From Flavobacterium sp. LC2016-13 (GTDB lineage: Bacteria > Bacteroidota > Bacteroidia > Flavobacteriales > Flavobacteriaceae): a stretch of 64,000 bases of DNA. The stretch's first letter is position 1, and each line of letters starts with the position of its first letter. This document shows, piece by piece, positions 43,370-52,330 of this stretch. Location: assembly GCF_009707955.1 (NCBI RefSeq), contig NZ_WMDQ01000009.1:1-64000 (forward strand). The letters are read 5' to 3'. The notes under the pieces are model-generated. The model saw nothing but the letters and a program-made list of their open reading frames with translations. It did not search any database and was not told the origin of the DNA. A program made the translations under genes and the position numbers.

Positions 43370-43957
43370 CTATTCTTTCAAAACCATATCGATACACATT
43401 ACCGCAGCAAGAATTAATTGTCTAAGCGGACTGTCTTGTGCTACAGATTCTTCTATTTGAAGAACATAATTATCAGCACTTGTAAAAAACTCTTTACCAA
43501 TTCCTGCCCATTTTTTATTTACCTGCGCAAGTTGTTTGTTTTCATAAGAAAATTTAAAATCCCAACCCGTCCATTTTCCTTGTAAAGTAGCAACCGGTTT
43601 TTCGTTTTTATCCAGAATTTCGAATTTTCCTCCAATAGAAAAAAACTTTTGTTTGAAGGTTCCAACTAAATGATCTTTTTCGTCAAAAACTTCAACCGTT
43701 GATCGAAGCCATGCAATACCACGTTTTACTGTAATTAATTTTTCACCGGAAGCGGTAGTAATTTCAATATCAAAAGGTGTCATTCTTTTATAATCTGTAA
43801 AACGAAATACCTTAGTAAAAAAGCCAAGATTGTTTTCGCGGCAATTCATAATTATTTGATTGGTTTCCGGATCATAGATGTCATAATTGTTGGCAGCTTT
43901 AAACATTCCGACATGTTCTTTTACTAAAAATAGATTTTGGCTTAAAATTGGATTCAT
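43370..43957 (-). CDS. LURP-one/phospholipid-scramblase-like protein
   Basis: A 195-aa protein with the Tubby-like beta-barrel pattern of the scramblase/LURP-one group: FLVKEHVGMFKAANNYDIYD, then repeated paired strands such as VKRGIAWLRSTVEVFDEKDH and GTFKQKFFSIGGKFEILD, and a final hydrophobic helix LILAAVMCIDMVL. The bacterial role is unknown. It stands alone. Confidence 0.78.
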   Translation of the reverse strand: MNPILSQNLFLVKEHVGMFKAANNYDIYDPETNQIIMNCRENNLGFFTKVFRFTDYKRMTPFDIEITTASGEKLITVKRGIAWLRSTVEVFDEKDHLVGTFKQKFFSIGGKFEILDKNEKPVATLQGKWTGWDFKFSYENKQLAQVNKKWAGIGKEFFTSADNYVLQIEESVAQDSPLRQLILAAVMCIDMVLKE

Positions 43958-44011
43958 ACGGTTATAAAATATTAGTGATTTGAATAAAGTCCAAATGTAA
44001 AGAAATATCTA

Positions 44012-46126
44012 TTAATTATATTGCTTTGCAGACTCTGCCAAACGAATAAATTCTGCTTTGTAACCTTCGCTGTCATTTGATTTTCCTTGTTTCGCTAATT
44101 TTACAATTTCTTTTGGAGATTTGTCAGCAATCAATTTAGAGTCTCTTAATTTTAATCCAAACCAGGCAACGGCAGTGCTGAATTTAAAATCATCACTTGC
44201 TTTTTCTAAAGAAACCCATTTGTTTTCAATCACATTTACCATTTCAATACTTTTATCACCATCCGGTTTTTTGTAACGGAATTTTATTGTAGCCAGTTCA
44301 TTCGAATAATTATTTGAATTCGTTTCTGTTTTAGTGTATTTTAAAGCATCAGGTTGTTCTTTTAAATAATCGCTGCTAACTCCCGCAGGAATAATTTCAT
44401 ACAAAGCCGTAACAGTGTGATTGCTTCCTAATTCGCCGGCATCAATAGCATCATTTTTAAAATCTTCCGGACGCAATTTTCTGTTTTCATAGCCAATTAA
44501 TCGATAAGCCTGAACTTGTTTTGGGTTAAACTCAATCTGAATTTTTACGTCTTTCGCAATCGCAAACATAGAACCTTTAAATTCTTTTCCTAAAAAACGA
44601 TTTGCTTCCTGAATATTATCGATATAAGCATAATTTCCGTTTCCTTTATCAGCAAGAATCTCCATTTTACTGTCTTTATAATTGCCCATTCCGTAACCTA
44701 AACAAGTTAAGAAAACACCCGTTTTTCTTTTTTGCTCAATTAATTTTTCCATATCAGAATCAGAAGAACTTCCCACATTAAAATCGCCGTCGGTTGCCAG
44801 AATTACTCTGTTGTTTCCGCCTTTAATAAAGTTTTCAGCAGCAATTTTATAAGCAAGTTCGATTCCTTCACCGCCAGCCGTGCTTCCGCCAGCTTGCAAA
44901 GCGTCTAATGCATCAATTATGGTTTCTTTTTCATCTCCTGATGTTGGCGGTAAAACCAATCCGGCAGCTCCCGCATACACAACAATGGCAACATTATCTT
45001 TAGCTCTTAATTCGTTTACCAATATTTTCATCGATTGTTGCAATAAGGGTAATTTATTAGCGTCGCCCATTGAACCCGAAACATCGATTAGAAAAACAAG
45101 ATTAGATGCCGGCAAATCATCGGTTGGAATATTTTTTCCCTGAAGACCAATTCTTAAAATTTGATTTTTATAATTCCACGGCGAATAACTCAATTCTGTA
45201 TTGATAGAAAACGGGTGCTGGTCTTTTGGCTGTGGATAAGTATATTTAAAGAAATTCACCATTTCTTCAACACGAACGGCATCTTTTGGAACTTCTTGCC
45301 CGTTATTAATAAAACGTCTGATATTAGTATATGATGCATTATCAACATCAATCGAAAAAGTAGAAAGCGGTGCTGTTTTTGGACTTTCGAAAGCATTTTC
45401 TACAAAAGCATTATAATCTTCCTGAGTTGGTTCAGCAGGACGAATTGGAGTAATTTGATTTAGTTTAAAATCCAAATCCTTTTCAGAAAGATTTTTATAA
45501 AGTCCGTTTTTGGTTGCAATAACCACTGCGCCATTGGCAGCTTTAGTTCCGTAAAGAGAAGTAGCCGTTGCATCTTTTAAAACTTTAACGTCATCAATAT
45601 CATTCGGATTAATTTTTGCCATTTGATCGGCTTTAATACGAACTCCGTCAACGATATACATCGGTTCATTTCTCGCCGAAATAGATTCAGATTCATAATT
45701 TGTTGTAACGCTGGGACTCGGAACGTATTGATTATTAGATATAACTCTGCCCTGAATCATTACAGATGCAGCTGTCATTTGTCTTTTTTTAGAAACTCCA
45801 TAAGCTGTCACAACAACTTCTTGTAATTGGCTGCTATTTTCTTTTAATATAACATTGATGATATTTGAATCTTTTACTACAACAGTTTGAGTGTCCATTC
45901 CAACATAAGTAAAAACAAGGAAGTCTCCTTTTTGAGCTTTAATACTGTACTGTCCCTCATAATTTGTGACGGCTGTAGTTTTTGTTTTTTGAATATAAAC
46001 AGTAACTCCCGGAAGCGGAGCAGAGCTAACATCTGTAACAGTTCCTGTAATCGTTCTTTCCTGTGCAAATGTTACGAAACATATAAGCATAGTAATGGCT
46101 GATGAAATAAGTTTTAAACTTTTCAT
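44012..46126 (-). CDS. secreted vWA protein with carboxypeptidase-regulatory-like and TonB-plug-like N-terminus
   Basis: A 704-aa multidomain exported protein. A signal peptide (1-21) is followed by a CarboxypepD_reg-like domain (24-95) and a SusC plug-like segment (100-207, with VVVTAYG, PMYIVDGVRI, VKVLKDATATSLYG and GAVVIATKNG). A vWF_A N-terminal region (235-295) follows, then a vWA domain with intact MIDAS DVSGSMG (348-354) and a YfbK-type DUF3520 C-terminus. There is no outer-membrane barrel, so the plug-like part cannot close a TonB receptor. It is the third gene after an ECF sigma factor and its putative anti-sigma factor, 79 bases downstream of the latter. Confidence 0.88.
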   Translation of the reverse strand: MKSLKLISSAITMLICFVTFAQERTITGTVTDVSSAPLPGVTVYIQKTKTTAVTNYEGQYSIKAQKGDFLVFTYVGMDTQTVVVKDSNIINVILKENSSQLQEVVVTAYGVSKKRQMTAASVMIQGRVISNNQYVPSPSVTTNYESESISARNEPMYIVDGVRIKADQMAKINPNDIDDVKVLKDATATSLYGTKAANGAVVIATKNGLYKNLSEKDLDFKLNQITPIRPAEPTQEDYNAFVENAFESPKTAPLSTFSIDVDNASYTNIRRFINNGQEVPKDAVRVEEMVNFFKYTYPQPKDQHPFSINTELSYSPWNYKNQILRIGLQGKNIPTDDLPASNLVFLIDVSGSMGDANKLPLLQQSMKILVNELRAKDNVAIVVYAGAAGLVLPPTSGDEKETIIDALDALQAGGSTAGGEGIELAYKIAAENFIKGGNNRVILATDGDFNVGSSSDSDMEKLIEQKRKTGVFLTCLGYGMGNYKDSKMEILADKGNGNYAYIDNIQEANRFLGKEFKGSMFAIAKDVKIQIEFNPKQVQAYRLIGYENRKLRPEDFKNDAIDAGELGSNHTVTALYEIIPAGVSSDYLKEQPDALKYTKTETNSNNYSNELATIKFRYKKPDGDKSIEMVNVIENKWVSLEKASDDFKFSTAVAWFGLKLRDSKLIADKSPKEIVKLAKQGKSNDSEGYKAEFIRLAESAKQYN

Positions 46127-46158
46127 GATAGTGATTTTTTAAATTAATGTTCGGGTTT

Positions 46159-46191
46159 ATCTTTGTCAAAGTCTTAAACTCTGACAAAGAT
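46159..46191. repeat. hairpin between anti-sigma and vWA genes
   Basis: ATCTTTGTCAAAGT / ACTCTGACAAAGAT form a 14-bp stem with one mismatch and a CTTAA loop. On the transcribed (minus) strand no T run follows, so it is not a standard terminator. It may stabilise the upstream message or set the ratio between the two genes. Confidence 0.75.
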
Positions 46192-46205
46192 TTTTGAAGT
46201 AAGAA

Positions 46206-47171
46206 TTATTTTTTGTTGACCGGTTTTCCTGTTTTGGTAGTAATTATAACAACTCCTTTTTTTCCTTTTTCGCCATATTTTGATGTCGCTTCAAGATCCT
46301 GGAGAATCGTTATGGTTTTAATTTCCTGTTTGTCTAAAGGCGCATACGGACTCGTTGGGTTTGGGCCATATAAATCATTTTCAGAATAATAAATGCCGTC
46401 AATAATATAAAGAGGTTCGTCTAAAATAACCAGTGACTCCACATTTTCAGGATTTAAATTAGGAAGTTCGGCAGACATCATTTTGTCTTTTTTTGCTTCA
46501 TCGCTGTGCGCCATTGCAGTTCCGTTAAGGATAATTAGAGGCGCATTTTTCTTAGGCATTGGTGCTGATGCTGATCGTTTGGCGGCAAACGAAACTTTAG
46601 CAGATTCTCTTTCTTTTGCATCAGAATAAGCTTCTGAATCTATTTTTCCTTTAACATCTGAATTATCGTCTTTTGAATATTCAGCTTCAGCTTGTACCGG
46701 AGCAACCATAAAATCGGCAGTAGCCTCTTGTGCACTTGATGTTCCGGCTCCGACAGCCTCAGAAATAGGAAGCTGTATTTCGTTTATAGCAACTTTTTGT
46801 TGATTTTTAACCTGATTGTTTAAAATCTGAACGGCTTCTTCTTTCGAAACCATTTTTGAATCTTTCTCAACAACTGCATTGTCTTTCCCTACAACATTTT
46901 GAATTGTTTTATCATCGTTAACAACAACTTTTTGGTTTGGGATTGTCGTTACTTTATCTGATTTTAAAAACTGGGATCCTACAGAAATGATCAGTAATAA
47001 AGAAGCTGCAATTGCAATTTTTTTCCATAATGAAATCGCTTTTTTATCTTCTTTTTTGTCGAGTTTATCTTCAACGCGTGACCAGACTTTCTCCATTCCC
47101 GGAAAATCTTTCAGCTCCGAGTTGTGCGCTGCCTCTTTAAATTTATCGAATATTTTATCTTGATTGTCCAT
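46206..47171 (-). CDS. putative anti-sigma factor with a C-terminal plug-like domain
   Basis: A 321-aa protein. The N-terminal cytoplasmic part (1-48, IFDKFKEAAHNSELKDFPGM) is followed by one TM helix (about 50-67), a low-complexity periplasmic linker, and a C-terminal segment (about 245-317) like a SusC plug: PLYIIDGIYY, IKTITILQDLEATSKYG and KGVVIITTKTG. It lies 2 bases after the ECF sigma gene, the standard place for an anti-sigma factor. I see no named anti-sigma domain, so that role rests on position and topology. Confidence 0.72.
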   Translation of the reverse strand: MDNQDKIFDKFKEAAHNSELKDFPGMEKVWSRVEDKLDKKEDKKAISLWKKIAIAASLLLIISVGSQFLKSDKVTTIPNQKVVVNDDKTIQNVVGKDNAVVEKDSKMVSKEEAVQILNNQVKNQQKVAINEIQLPISEAVGAGTSSAQEATADFMVAPVQAEAEYSKDDNSDVKGKIDSEAYSDAKERESAKVSFAAKRSASAPMPKKNAPLIILNGTAMAHSDEAKKDKMMSAELPNLNPENVESLVILDEPLYIIDGIYYSENDLYGPNPTSPYAPLDKQEIKTITILQDLEATSKYGEKGKKGVVIITTKTGKPVNKK

Positions 47172-47173
47172 GA

Positions 47174-47710
47174 CTATTTTGCTTTTTGATAATACAATTT
47201 ATTTACTAATTCCTTCAGCTTGGTTTTCGAGGCATTCAATTGTGATTTTGATGTGCCTTCAGAAATGTTAAGCATACTGGCTATTTCTTTGTGTCCGTAA
47301 CCTTCAATAACAAAAAGATTAAAAACAGTTTTACAGCCGTCTGGAATATGGTTTAATAAATTGAGTAAATCCTCTTCTTCAAGAGCGTTAATTTCATCTG
47401 TAAAAGGTTGTGACAGCAATTTGACATCATCAAGATACATATTGAAATTTGTATTTTTTTTGATCGTTGCCAAACAATGGTTCACGGTTATCTTTCTTGC
47501 CCAAGCCTCAAAAGCCAGCGCTTCTTTTAGTTGATCCAGTTTTGTAAAAATGGTATAGAAAGCGTCAGCCATAGCTTCTTCTATTTCTTCTTCCTTTTTA
47601 AGGTATCGTTTGCAAAGGCGATACAATTTTGGAGCCATGTCCTCATAAACCTGACGCTGGGCATCGCGATTCATTTTTTTGCAGTTAGAAATTAGAGTTT
47701 CGTTTATCAC
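47174..47710 (-). CDS. ECF-type RNA polymerase sigma factor
   Basis: A sigma-70-family ECF factor of 178 aa. Region 2 spans about 15-85 (RQVYEDMAPKLYRLCKRYLK, AFEAWARKITVNHCL) and region 4 about 120-170 (YGHKEIASMLNISEGTSKSQ). The GTG start at 47710 is preferred to the ATG at 47674 because LISNCKKMNRDAQRQVY matches the usual ECF N-terminus. It heads an operon with a putative membrane anti-sigma factor and a vWA protein. Confidence 0.9.
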   Translation of the reverse strand: MINETLISNCKKMNRDAQRQVYEDMAPKLYRLCKRYLKKEEEIEEAMADAFYTIFTKLDQLKEALAFEAWARKITVNHCLATIKKNTNFNMYLDDVKLLSQPFTDEINALEEEDLLNLLNHIPDGCKTVFNLFVIEGYGHKEIASMLNISEGTSKSQLNASKTKLKELVNKLYYQKAK

Positions 47711-47851
47711 AATTGTTGTCTTTATACTAAAGAGAGAGAAAAAGATAAAAAGGTTGGGATGGATATTAAAAAAAAGTAAAAATAATTCAAATTATTTTAT
47801 AATGTGTTGATTTTATTGACTTTGTGGTTTTGTTTAAAAAGTATACAACTG
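47711..47851. other. upstream region of the ECF sigma operon
   Basis: Part of a 399-base gap. It presumably contains the operon promoter, but I find no TAnnTTTG with a proper -33 partner. A minus-strand TACTTTTTT lacks the final G, which would fit either a weak housekeeping promoter or recognition by the ECF factor itself. Confidence 0.35.
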
Positions 47852-47896
47852 AGACCTAACAGGTTTTTAATCCCGAGGCTTCGGGACTGTTAGGTC
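47852..47896. repeat. AGACCTAACAG palindromic repeat
   Basis: AGACCTAACAG faces CTGTTAGGTCT perfectly, with an inner hairpin TCCCGAGGCTTCGGGA. The same inner hairpin sequence appears inside the repeat at 15191-15277. Confidence 0.8.
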
Positions 47897-47922
47897 TAAC
47901 AGTATGACGATTGTTATTCTCA

Positions 47923-48034
47923 TTTTGTGTCATTTCGACGAAGGAGAAATCACACTAGAAACTCCACAATGTGAGTCGACAATCTTTGTCGAGCTCCTTT
48001 ATGTGATTTCTCCTTCGTCGAAATGACACAAAAT
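47923..48034. repeat. GTGTCATTTCGA palindromic repeat, copy 2
   Basis: TTTTGTGTCATTTCGACGAA followed by GGAGAAATCACA faces TGTGATTTCTCCTTCGTCGA followed by AATGACACAAAA: arms of about 32 bases with few or no mismatches. The centre contains its own hairpin (GTCGACAATCTTTGTCGAG). Confidence 0.9.
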
Positions 48035-48109
48035 GCGTTAAACTTTGTGTTTCTCTGTGAAATTCTTTGTGAATCTCTGTGTTATAACTTTATCGTAAAT
48101 ATTCACAAT

Positions 48110-48946
48110 TTACTTAATCGGCAACGTCAACTTAAAAACCTTTGTCTCTAAAAGTTCCGTGTCATTATCTTCACAAAGCAGGAACTCAATTTTTTCGTTA
48201 GATTTTTTATAGAAAGTCAAACCTTCAAATTTATTGGTTGAGGTTATTTTTTGAGTAAAATCGATTTTCATGGTTTTAAGATCGATTCGGCCAATGAAAC
48301 TTCCCAGGATTTCACCGTCATCATAAGTCGATTTAGTGTCTTCGGCAGTTGAAAGAAAATAGATTTTATCTTCGACTAAAATAGCATCCGTAAAACTAGA
48401 GCGAACACCTTTTATTTTTGGCAGCTTATAATTGGTGGCAACCAATGCAAATTCTTCTCCAAGGCTTTTCGCGTGAATCGTAAAAATGGTGTTTTTGTTA
48501 GAAACTCCGTTTCCTCGATTGAATAAGTACCAGTTTTCTCCATCAAAAATAGCGCCTTCCAAATTAAAATCTTCCGGTTTTATAGATCCGAAACTTTGCA
48601 TAACAGCGTACAAATCGACAAGATTGTTTTTTTGTAAAACGGTTTTGGTTTTCAAATCAAACTCAATCATTTTGTTTCGGTTTTCGGTAGAACCCGAGCC
48701 AAAAACATATAAAGTATCATTATGATGCGTAATCGATTCAAAATCTGGTTTTATGTTTTTTGCAATGTTTTGCGACGGATTATCAATTAAAGGATGTTGG
48801 TTTAATTGCTGGTTTTGCATATTGTATTCATATAAAAATCCGCTGTTGTCGCCAATAATATAAAGTGAATCGTTATTGAAAAATAATCCTGATGCAGAAC
48901 CGATTCCGATGATTTGAAATAATATTTCTAATGTGAATTTTTCCAT
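48110..48946 (-). CDS. hypothetical protein, beta-propeller-like
   Basis: A 278-aa protein with no signal peptide. Repeated blade-like strands are visible (DSLYIIGDNSGFLYEYNM, DTLYVFGSGSTENRNKMIEF, KIYFLSTAEDTK), suggesting a propeller. It resembles the DUF6929-type proteins of Bacteroidota, but I am not certain. Function unknown. It begins 7 bases after the stop of the membrane-protein gene upstream and is probably co-transcribed with it. Confidence 0.65.
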   Translation of the reverse strand: MEKFTLEILFQIIGIGSASGLFFNNDSLYIIGDNSGFLYEYNMQNQQLNQHPLIDNPSQNIAKNIKPDFESITHHNDTLYVFGSGSTENRNKMIEFDLKTKTVLQKNNLVDLYAVMQSFGSIKPEDFNLEGAIFDGENWYLFNRGNGVSNKNTIFTIHAKSLGEEFALVATNYKLPKIKGVRSSFTDAILVEDKIYFLSTAEDTKSTYDDGEILGSFIGRIDLKTMKIDFTQKITSTNKFEGLTFYKKSNEKIEFLLCEDNDTELLETKVFKLTLPIK

Positions 48947-48953
48947 GAATTTT

Positions 48954-49556
48954 TTATTTTAGAAGACTTATTTGATTTCTAAATTCTTCTATTTCTGTTT
49001 TACTTTTTATTTTTAATATTTTGGTAAGTTCAAAGAAATCAATTTTTCCTTTAGAATAATATAAAAAGAGTTCTTCCTGAACTTTTTCCATATCGTATTC
49101 GTTATACATCTCAAAATTAAAAGATTTTCCTTGCCCTGAATTAAGTCTTAATAATATTTGATTATTAACTCCATTTGAGAGTGAAGAATCAAAACTTGTA
49201 TATCTGTCTAATTTTCCATAATAATCATCATTTGAGATTTCAATTGATTTGATTTCATCAATTTTAAATTTCTCCTGATCTATAATAATATGATCTTCAT
49301 AGAATTCAAGAAAGCCACTAAATTCTCCATTTAGAGCTTTAATTTTTGTTAATCCAATTGTCTTTACAATAATCCCAATAATCAAAAGCCCAAGTATTAA
49401 TTTTGAGATTATCTCATCGAATAATCCTTTTTCCTGAGTAAAAAAGTTCTGTTTTATTAAGGATATAATATATAAAGAAAGTATTAATGTAAATATTATT
49501 AAGCTATTACACCAATGAAACTTTTTTGATTTTTTGTAAATATTGAATCGTTGCAT
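48954..49556 (-). CDS. hypothetical membrane protein with PH-like domain
   Basis: A 200-aa protein with two TM helices (about 19-36 and 48-66) and a cytoplasmic C-terminus. GFLEFYEDHIIIDQEKFKID followed by EIKSIEISNDDYYGK looks like a YcxB-like PH fold. I do not recognise a specific family. It precedes the propeller-like gene by 7 bases. Confidence 0.6.
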   Translation of the reverse strand: MQRFNIYKKSKKFHWCNSLIIFTLILSLYIISLIKQNFFTQEKGLFDEIISKLILGLLIIGIIVKTIGLTKIKALNGEFSGFLEFYEDHIIIDQEKFKIDEIKSIEISNDDYYGKLDRYTSFDSSLSNGVNNQILLRLNSGQGKSFNFEMYNEYDMEKVQEELFLYYSKGKIDFFELTKILKIKSKTEIEEFRNQISLLK

Positions 49557-49685
49557 TTTGTGCTTAAAGGGAATTTATTTTGAAAACCAATGTGCAGCCG
49601 TGTAGCAATGAAAAAGTATTGCAATGAATAACAGGAATATGCTTCGTAAAATTAGTATATTTATAATTATAAAAATAAAAGATAT

Positions 49686-50567
49686 ATGAAATCAATAGAT
49701 CCAAATGATTTTAAAGTTACAGATAAAATAAAATTATCAAAGATTCCAACTTTATTGAAAGTAAAAGCAGATGACGATGAAAAAGCAGAAAAGCTAGATA
49801 AGGTTCAGGCAAAATTGAGCGATTTGCAGGATGTCATGTATGCGCACAATAAATATTCTGTTTTGATTTGTCTGCAAGGAATGGATACTTCGGGGAAAGA
49901 CAGTTTAATACGAGAGGTTTTTAAAGAGTTTAATCCGCGTGGAGTAGTGGTGCATAGTTTTAAAACGCCAAATTCTACAGAACTGGAACACGATTATTTA
50001 TGGAGACATTATATCGCTTTGCCTGAAAAAGGAAAGTTTGGAATTTTTAACCGAACGCATTATGAAAATGTTTTGGTTACGCGTGTGCATCCTGAATATA
50101 TTTTAAGTGAAAATTTACCGGGAATAAATTCTGTTGATGATATTACACCTAAATTCTGGAAAAAAAGAATTGAGCAGATTAATAATTTTGAACAGCATAT
50201 TGCCCAAAACGGTACAATTGTCATGAAGTTTTATCTTCATTTAAGTAAAGAAGAACAACGCCAACGTTTATTGCGCCGCTTGGAAGAAGGAAAGCACAAT
50301 TGGAAATTTTCTCCCGGAGATTTAGCAGAACGTGAACATTGGGATGAATATCAGGAATATTATGAAGAAGCTATAAATAAAACTTCGACAGAACACGCAC
50401 CTTGGTATATAGTTCCTGCAGATGATAAAGAAATGGCGCGTTATATTGTTGCCAAAATTATTTGGGAAGAAATGCAAAAACACACGGATATTAAGGAACC
50501 TGAATTAGACGAAAAAATAAAAGCCAACTTCGAGGATTACAAACAACAATTAAAAAAAGAGTCTTAA
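49686..50567 (+). CDS. ppk2: polyphosphate kinase 2 family protein
   Basis: PPK2 nucleotide phosphotransferase using polyphosphate. Walker A GMDTSGKDS is at 65-73, the conserved HSFKTPNSTELEHDYLWR follows, Walker B-like FGIFNRTHYENVLVTRVHPE is present and the lid is RLLRRLEEGKHNWKFSPGDL. The NRTHYE form of motif B resembles class III enzymes, which phosphorylate AMP and ADP; class assignment is by motif only. 293 aa. It ends in a terminator that overlaps its stop codon. Confidence 0.93.
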   Translation: MKSIDPNDFKVTDKIKLSKIPTLLKVKADDDEKAEKLDKVQAKLSDLQDVMYAHNKYSVLICLQGMDTSGKDSLIREVFKEFNPRGVVVHSFKTPNSTELEHDYLWRHYIALPEKGKFGIFNRTHYENVLVTRVHPEYILSENLPGINSVDDITPKFWKKRIEQINNFEQHIAQNGTIVMKFYLHLSKEEQRQRLLRRLEEGKHNWKFSPGDLAEREHWDEYQEYYEEAINKTSTEHAPWYIVPADDKEMARYIVAKIIWEEMQKHTDIKEPELDEKIKANFEDYKQQLKKES

Positions 50568-50587
50568 AATAAGGCTCTTTTTTTTGT
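50553..50587 (+). terminator. terminator after ppk2
   Basis: AAAAAAGAG / CTCTTTTTTTT stem with T run. Its left arm includes the last ppk2 codons. Confidence 0.75.
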
Positions 50588-50761
50588 TTGCATGTTACTG
50601 TAAGTTTATGAGTATTTTGTATTACTAATTTAATGTTAATTTTATGTATGATGTTGATTGAGTTTTAGTTAAACTCTTCATTTTTTGATAATACCAAGGT
50701 CATTTTTAGTTAAAGGGTAAGGATTTACTTTGTAAAAAAATATAATCAAACCAATAGCTAA

Positions 50762-52234
50762 ATGAAAAGAATCATTTTACCCCTAATTATCTTAGGCTCG
50801 CTGATCTCGTGTAACAACGATTCTAAAGATCAGGAAGACACAACACCAACCACAAGTGTTGTATTGAAGGATCAATCTGTAACACCAAGTTTATTAAAAG
50901 CGCAAGCAGGTTTTGAAAGTTTAAAGATTTATTCACTTTTTAGTTCAGATGACGTTTTTTCGGAAAGTCCAAAATATATTTTTGGAGGTTCTGCTGACGG
51001 TTCAGGTTTATTAAAAAACACGGATGGAACTTTTACTTTTTTAGTAAACAATGAGGATAACTTTGCTGTTTCAAGAATTACATTAGACAAAACATTTAAA
51101 CCTGTTAAGGGAGAATATTTATTAAATTCAAATGGAGGAACCTGGAGGTTGTGTAGCGCAACAATGGCAACACTGGCTGAACACGGTTTTGGACCTGTTT
51201 ATTTAACTTGTGGAGAATCTGGAGAAGAGTCTCGTACACATGCTGTAGACCCTTACGCAAGTGCGGGATCTGCATCTGTATCTAAAGAATTGCCAGGATT
51301 TGGTCGTTTAGCTGCTGAGAACGCTTTACCATTACGTTCTTCTGCTTACAAAGGAAAAACAGTTGTTGTAATTGGTGACGACGATTCAGGAACTTATGGA
51401 GGTCAGGTTTTTATGTATGTATCTAATACCGTTGGTGATTTAAGCGGAGGTTCTTTGTATATGCTTAAAAGAAATGATGACAACCAAAGAGAAACAGATA
51501 TGGCGGTTGGTACATCGTATCCGGTTTCTTTCGTAAAAATCGACAATCATACTACTTTAACAGGAGCACAAATTAATGCATCTGTAAATACTTTGAAAGC
51601 GATTAAATTTGGTCGTGTTGAAGATTTAGATTACCGTAAAGGTGGTGCTACTGCAGATCGTGAATTGTATTTTAACGCAACGGGACAAAATACAACAGGA
51701 GTAAATGCTGATGCTTCGAGAACTAAATACGGTAGAGTTTACAGATTAAATCTTGATGCTGTTGATCCGTTAAAAGGAACTTTAGAAGTTATTCTTGACG
51801 GAGATAACCGCTTTGGAATTGCAGGTAAATTTCAAAACCCTGATAATATTTGCGTAACTACAAACTACGTTTACATTGAGGAAGATTCTAACTTATATGG
51901 AGATGAAACTCACGATGCTTATATTTATCAATATAATATTGCAACTAAAGATTTAAAAGTTGTGGTAGAATTAGATCACCATCGTACGGCAGCCGATGCC
52001 GCGAAATATAATGTAATTTCGTCGACTGTAGCAGATCCAAGCAAAAAAGGAGTTTGGGAATATGGGGCATTAATTGACGTTTCTGACCAGCTTGGTATCC
52101 CGGATACTTTTATGTTAAGTGTGCAGCCTCATTCTTGGACTGGAACAAAATATTTAAGTCCTGACGGAGGAACAAAACGTCCAGAAGAAAATCAGGCAAG
52201 TCAAATTGTAGTTATCAAAGGTTTGGCGAGATAA
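50762..52234 (+). CDS. PhoX/DUF839-like lipoprotein
   Basis: A 490-aa exported lipoprotein: signal with lipobox LISC (Cys17), then a Thr-rich linker. The body resembles the DUF839 / PhoX group of calcium-iron alkaline phosphatases, a six-bladed propeller: VYLTCGESGEES in place of TCEE, KGKTVVVIGDDDSG, FGRVEDLDYRKGG and FQNPDNICVTTNYVYIEEDS. Metal ligands cannot be verified by eye, so phosphatase activity is open. It is followed 96 bases later by a di-haem peroxidase gene. Confidence 0.7.
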   Translation: MKRIILPLIILGSLISCNNDSKDQEDTTPTTSVVLKDQSVTPSLLKAQAGFESLKIYSLFSSDDVFSESPKYIFGGSADGSGLLKNTDGTFTFLVNNEDNFAVSRITLDKTFKPVKGEYLLNSNGGTWRLCSATMATLAEHGFGPVYLTCGESGEESRTHAVDPYASAGSASVSKELPGFGRLAAENALPLRSSAYKGKTVVVIGDDDSGTYGGQVFMYVSNTVGDLSGGSLYMLKRNDDNQRETDMAVGTSYPVSFVKIDNHTTLTGAQINASVNTLKAIKFGRVEDLDYRKGGATADRELYFNATGQNTTGVNADASRTKYGRVYRLNLDAVDPLKGTLEVILDGDNRFGIAGKFQNPDNICVTTNYVYIEEDSNLYGDETHDAYIYQYNIATKDLKVVVELDHHRTAADAAKYNVISSTVADPSKKGVWEYGALIDVSDQLGIPDTFMLSVQPHSWTGTKYLSPDGGTKRPEENQASQIVVIKGLAR

Positions 52235-52248
52235 ATTTTTAAGTCATT

Positions 52249-52299
52249 AAAAAACAGTTTTCCACTATTTCAATTTTGAGGTAGTGGTTTCTGTTTTTC
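52249..52299 (+). terminator. terminator between PhoX-like and peroxidase genes
   Basis: Nested stem AAAACAG..CCACTA / TAGTGG..CTGTTTTT ending in a T run. It may attenuate rather than fully stop transcription into the next gene. Confidence 0.6.
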
Positions 52300-52330
52300 T
52301 GAATATTCCTCTTTTAATTGTTATTACATC

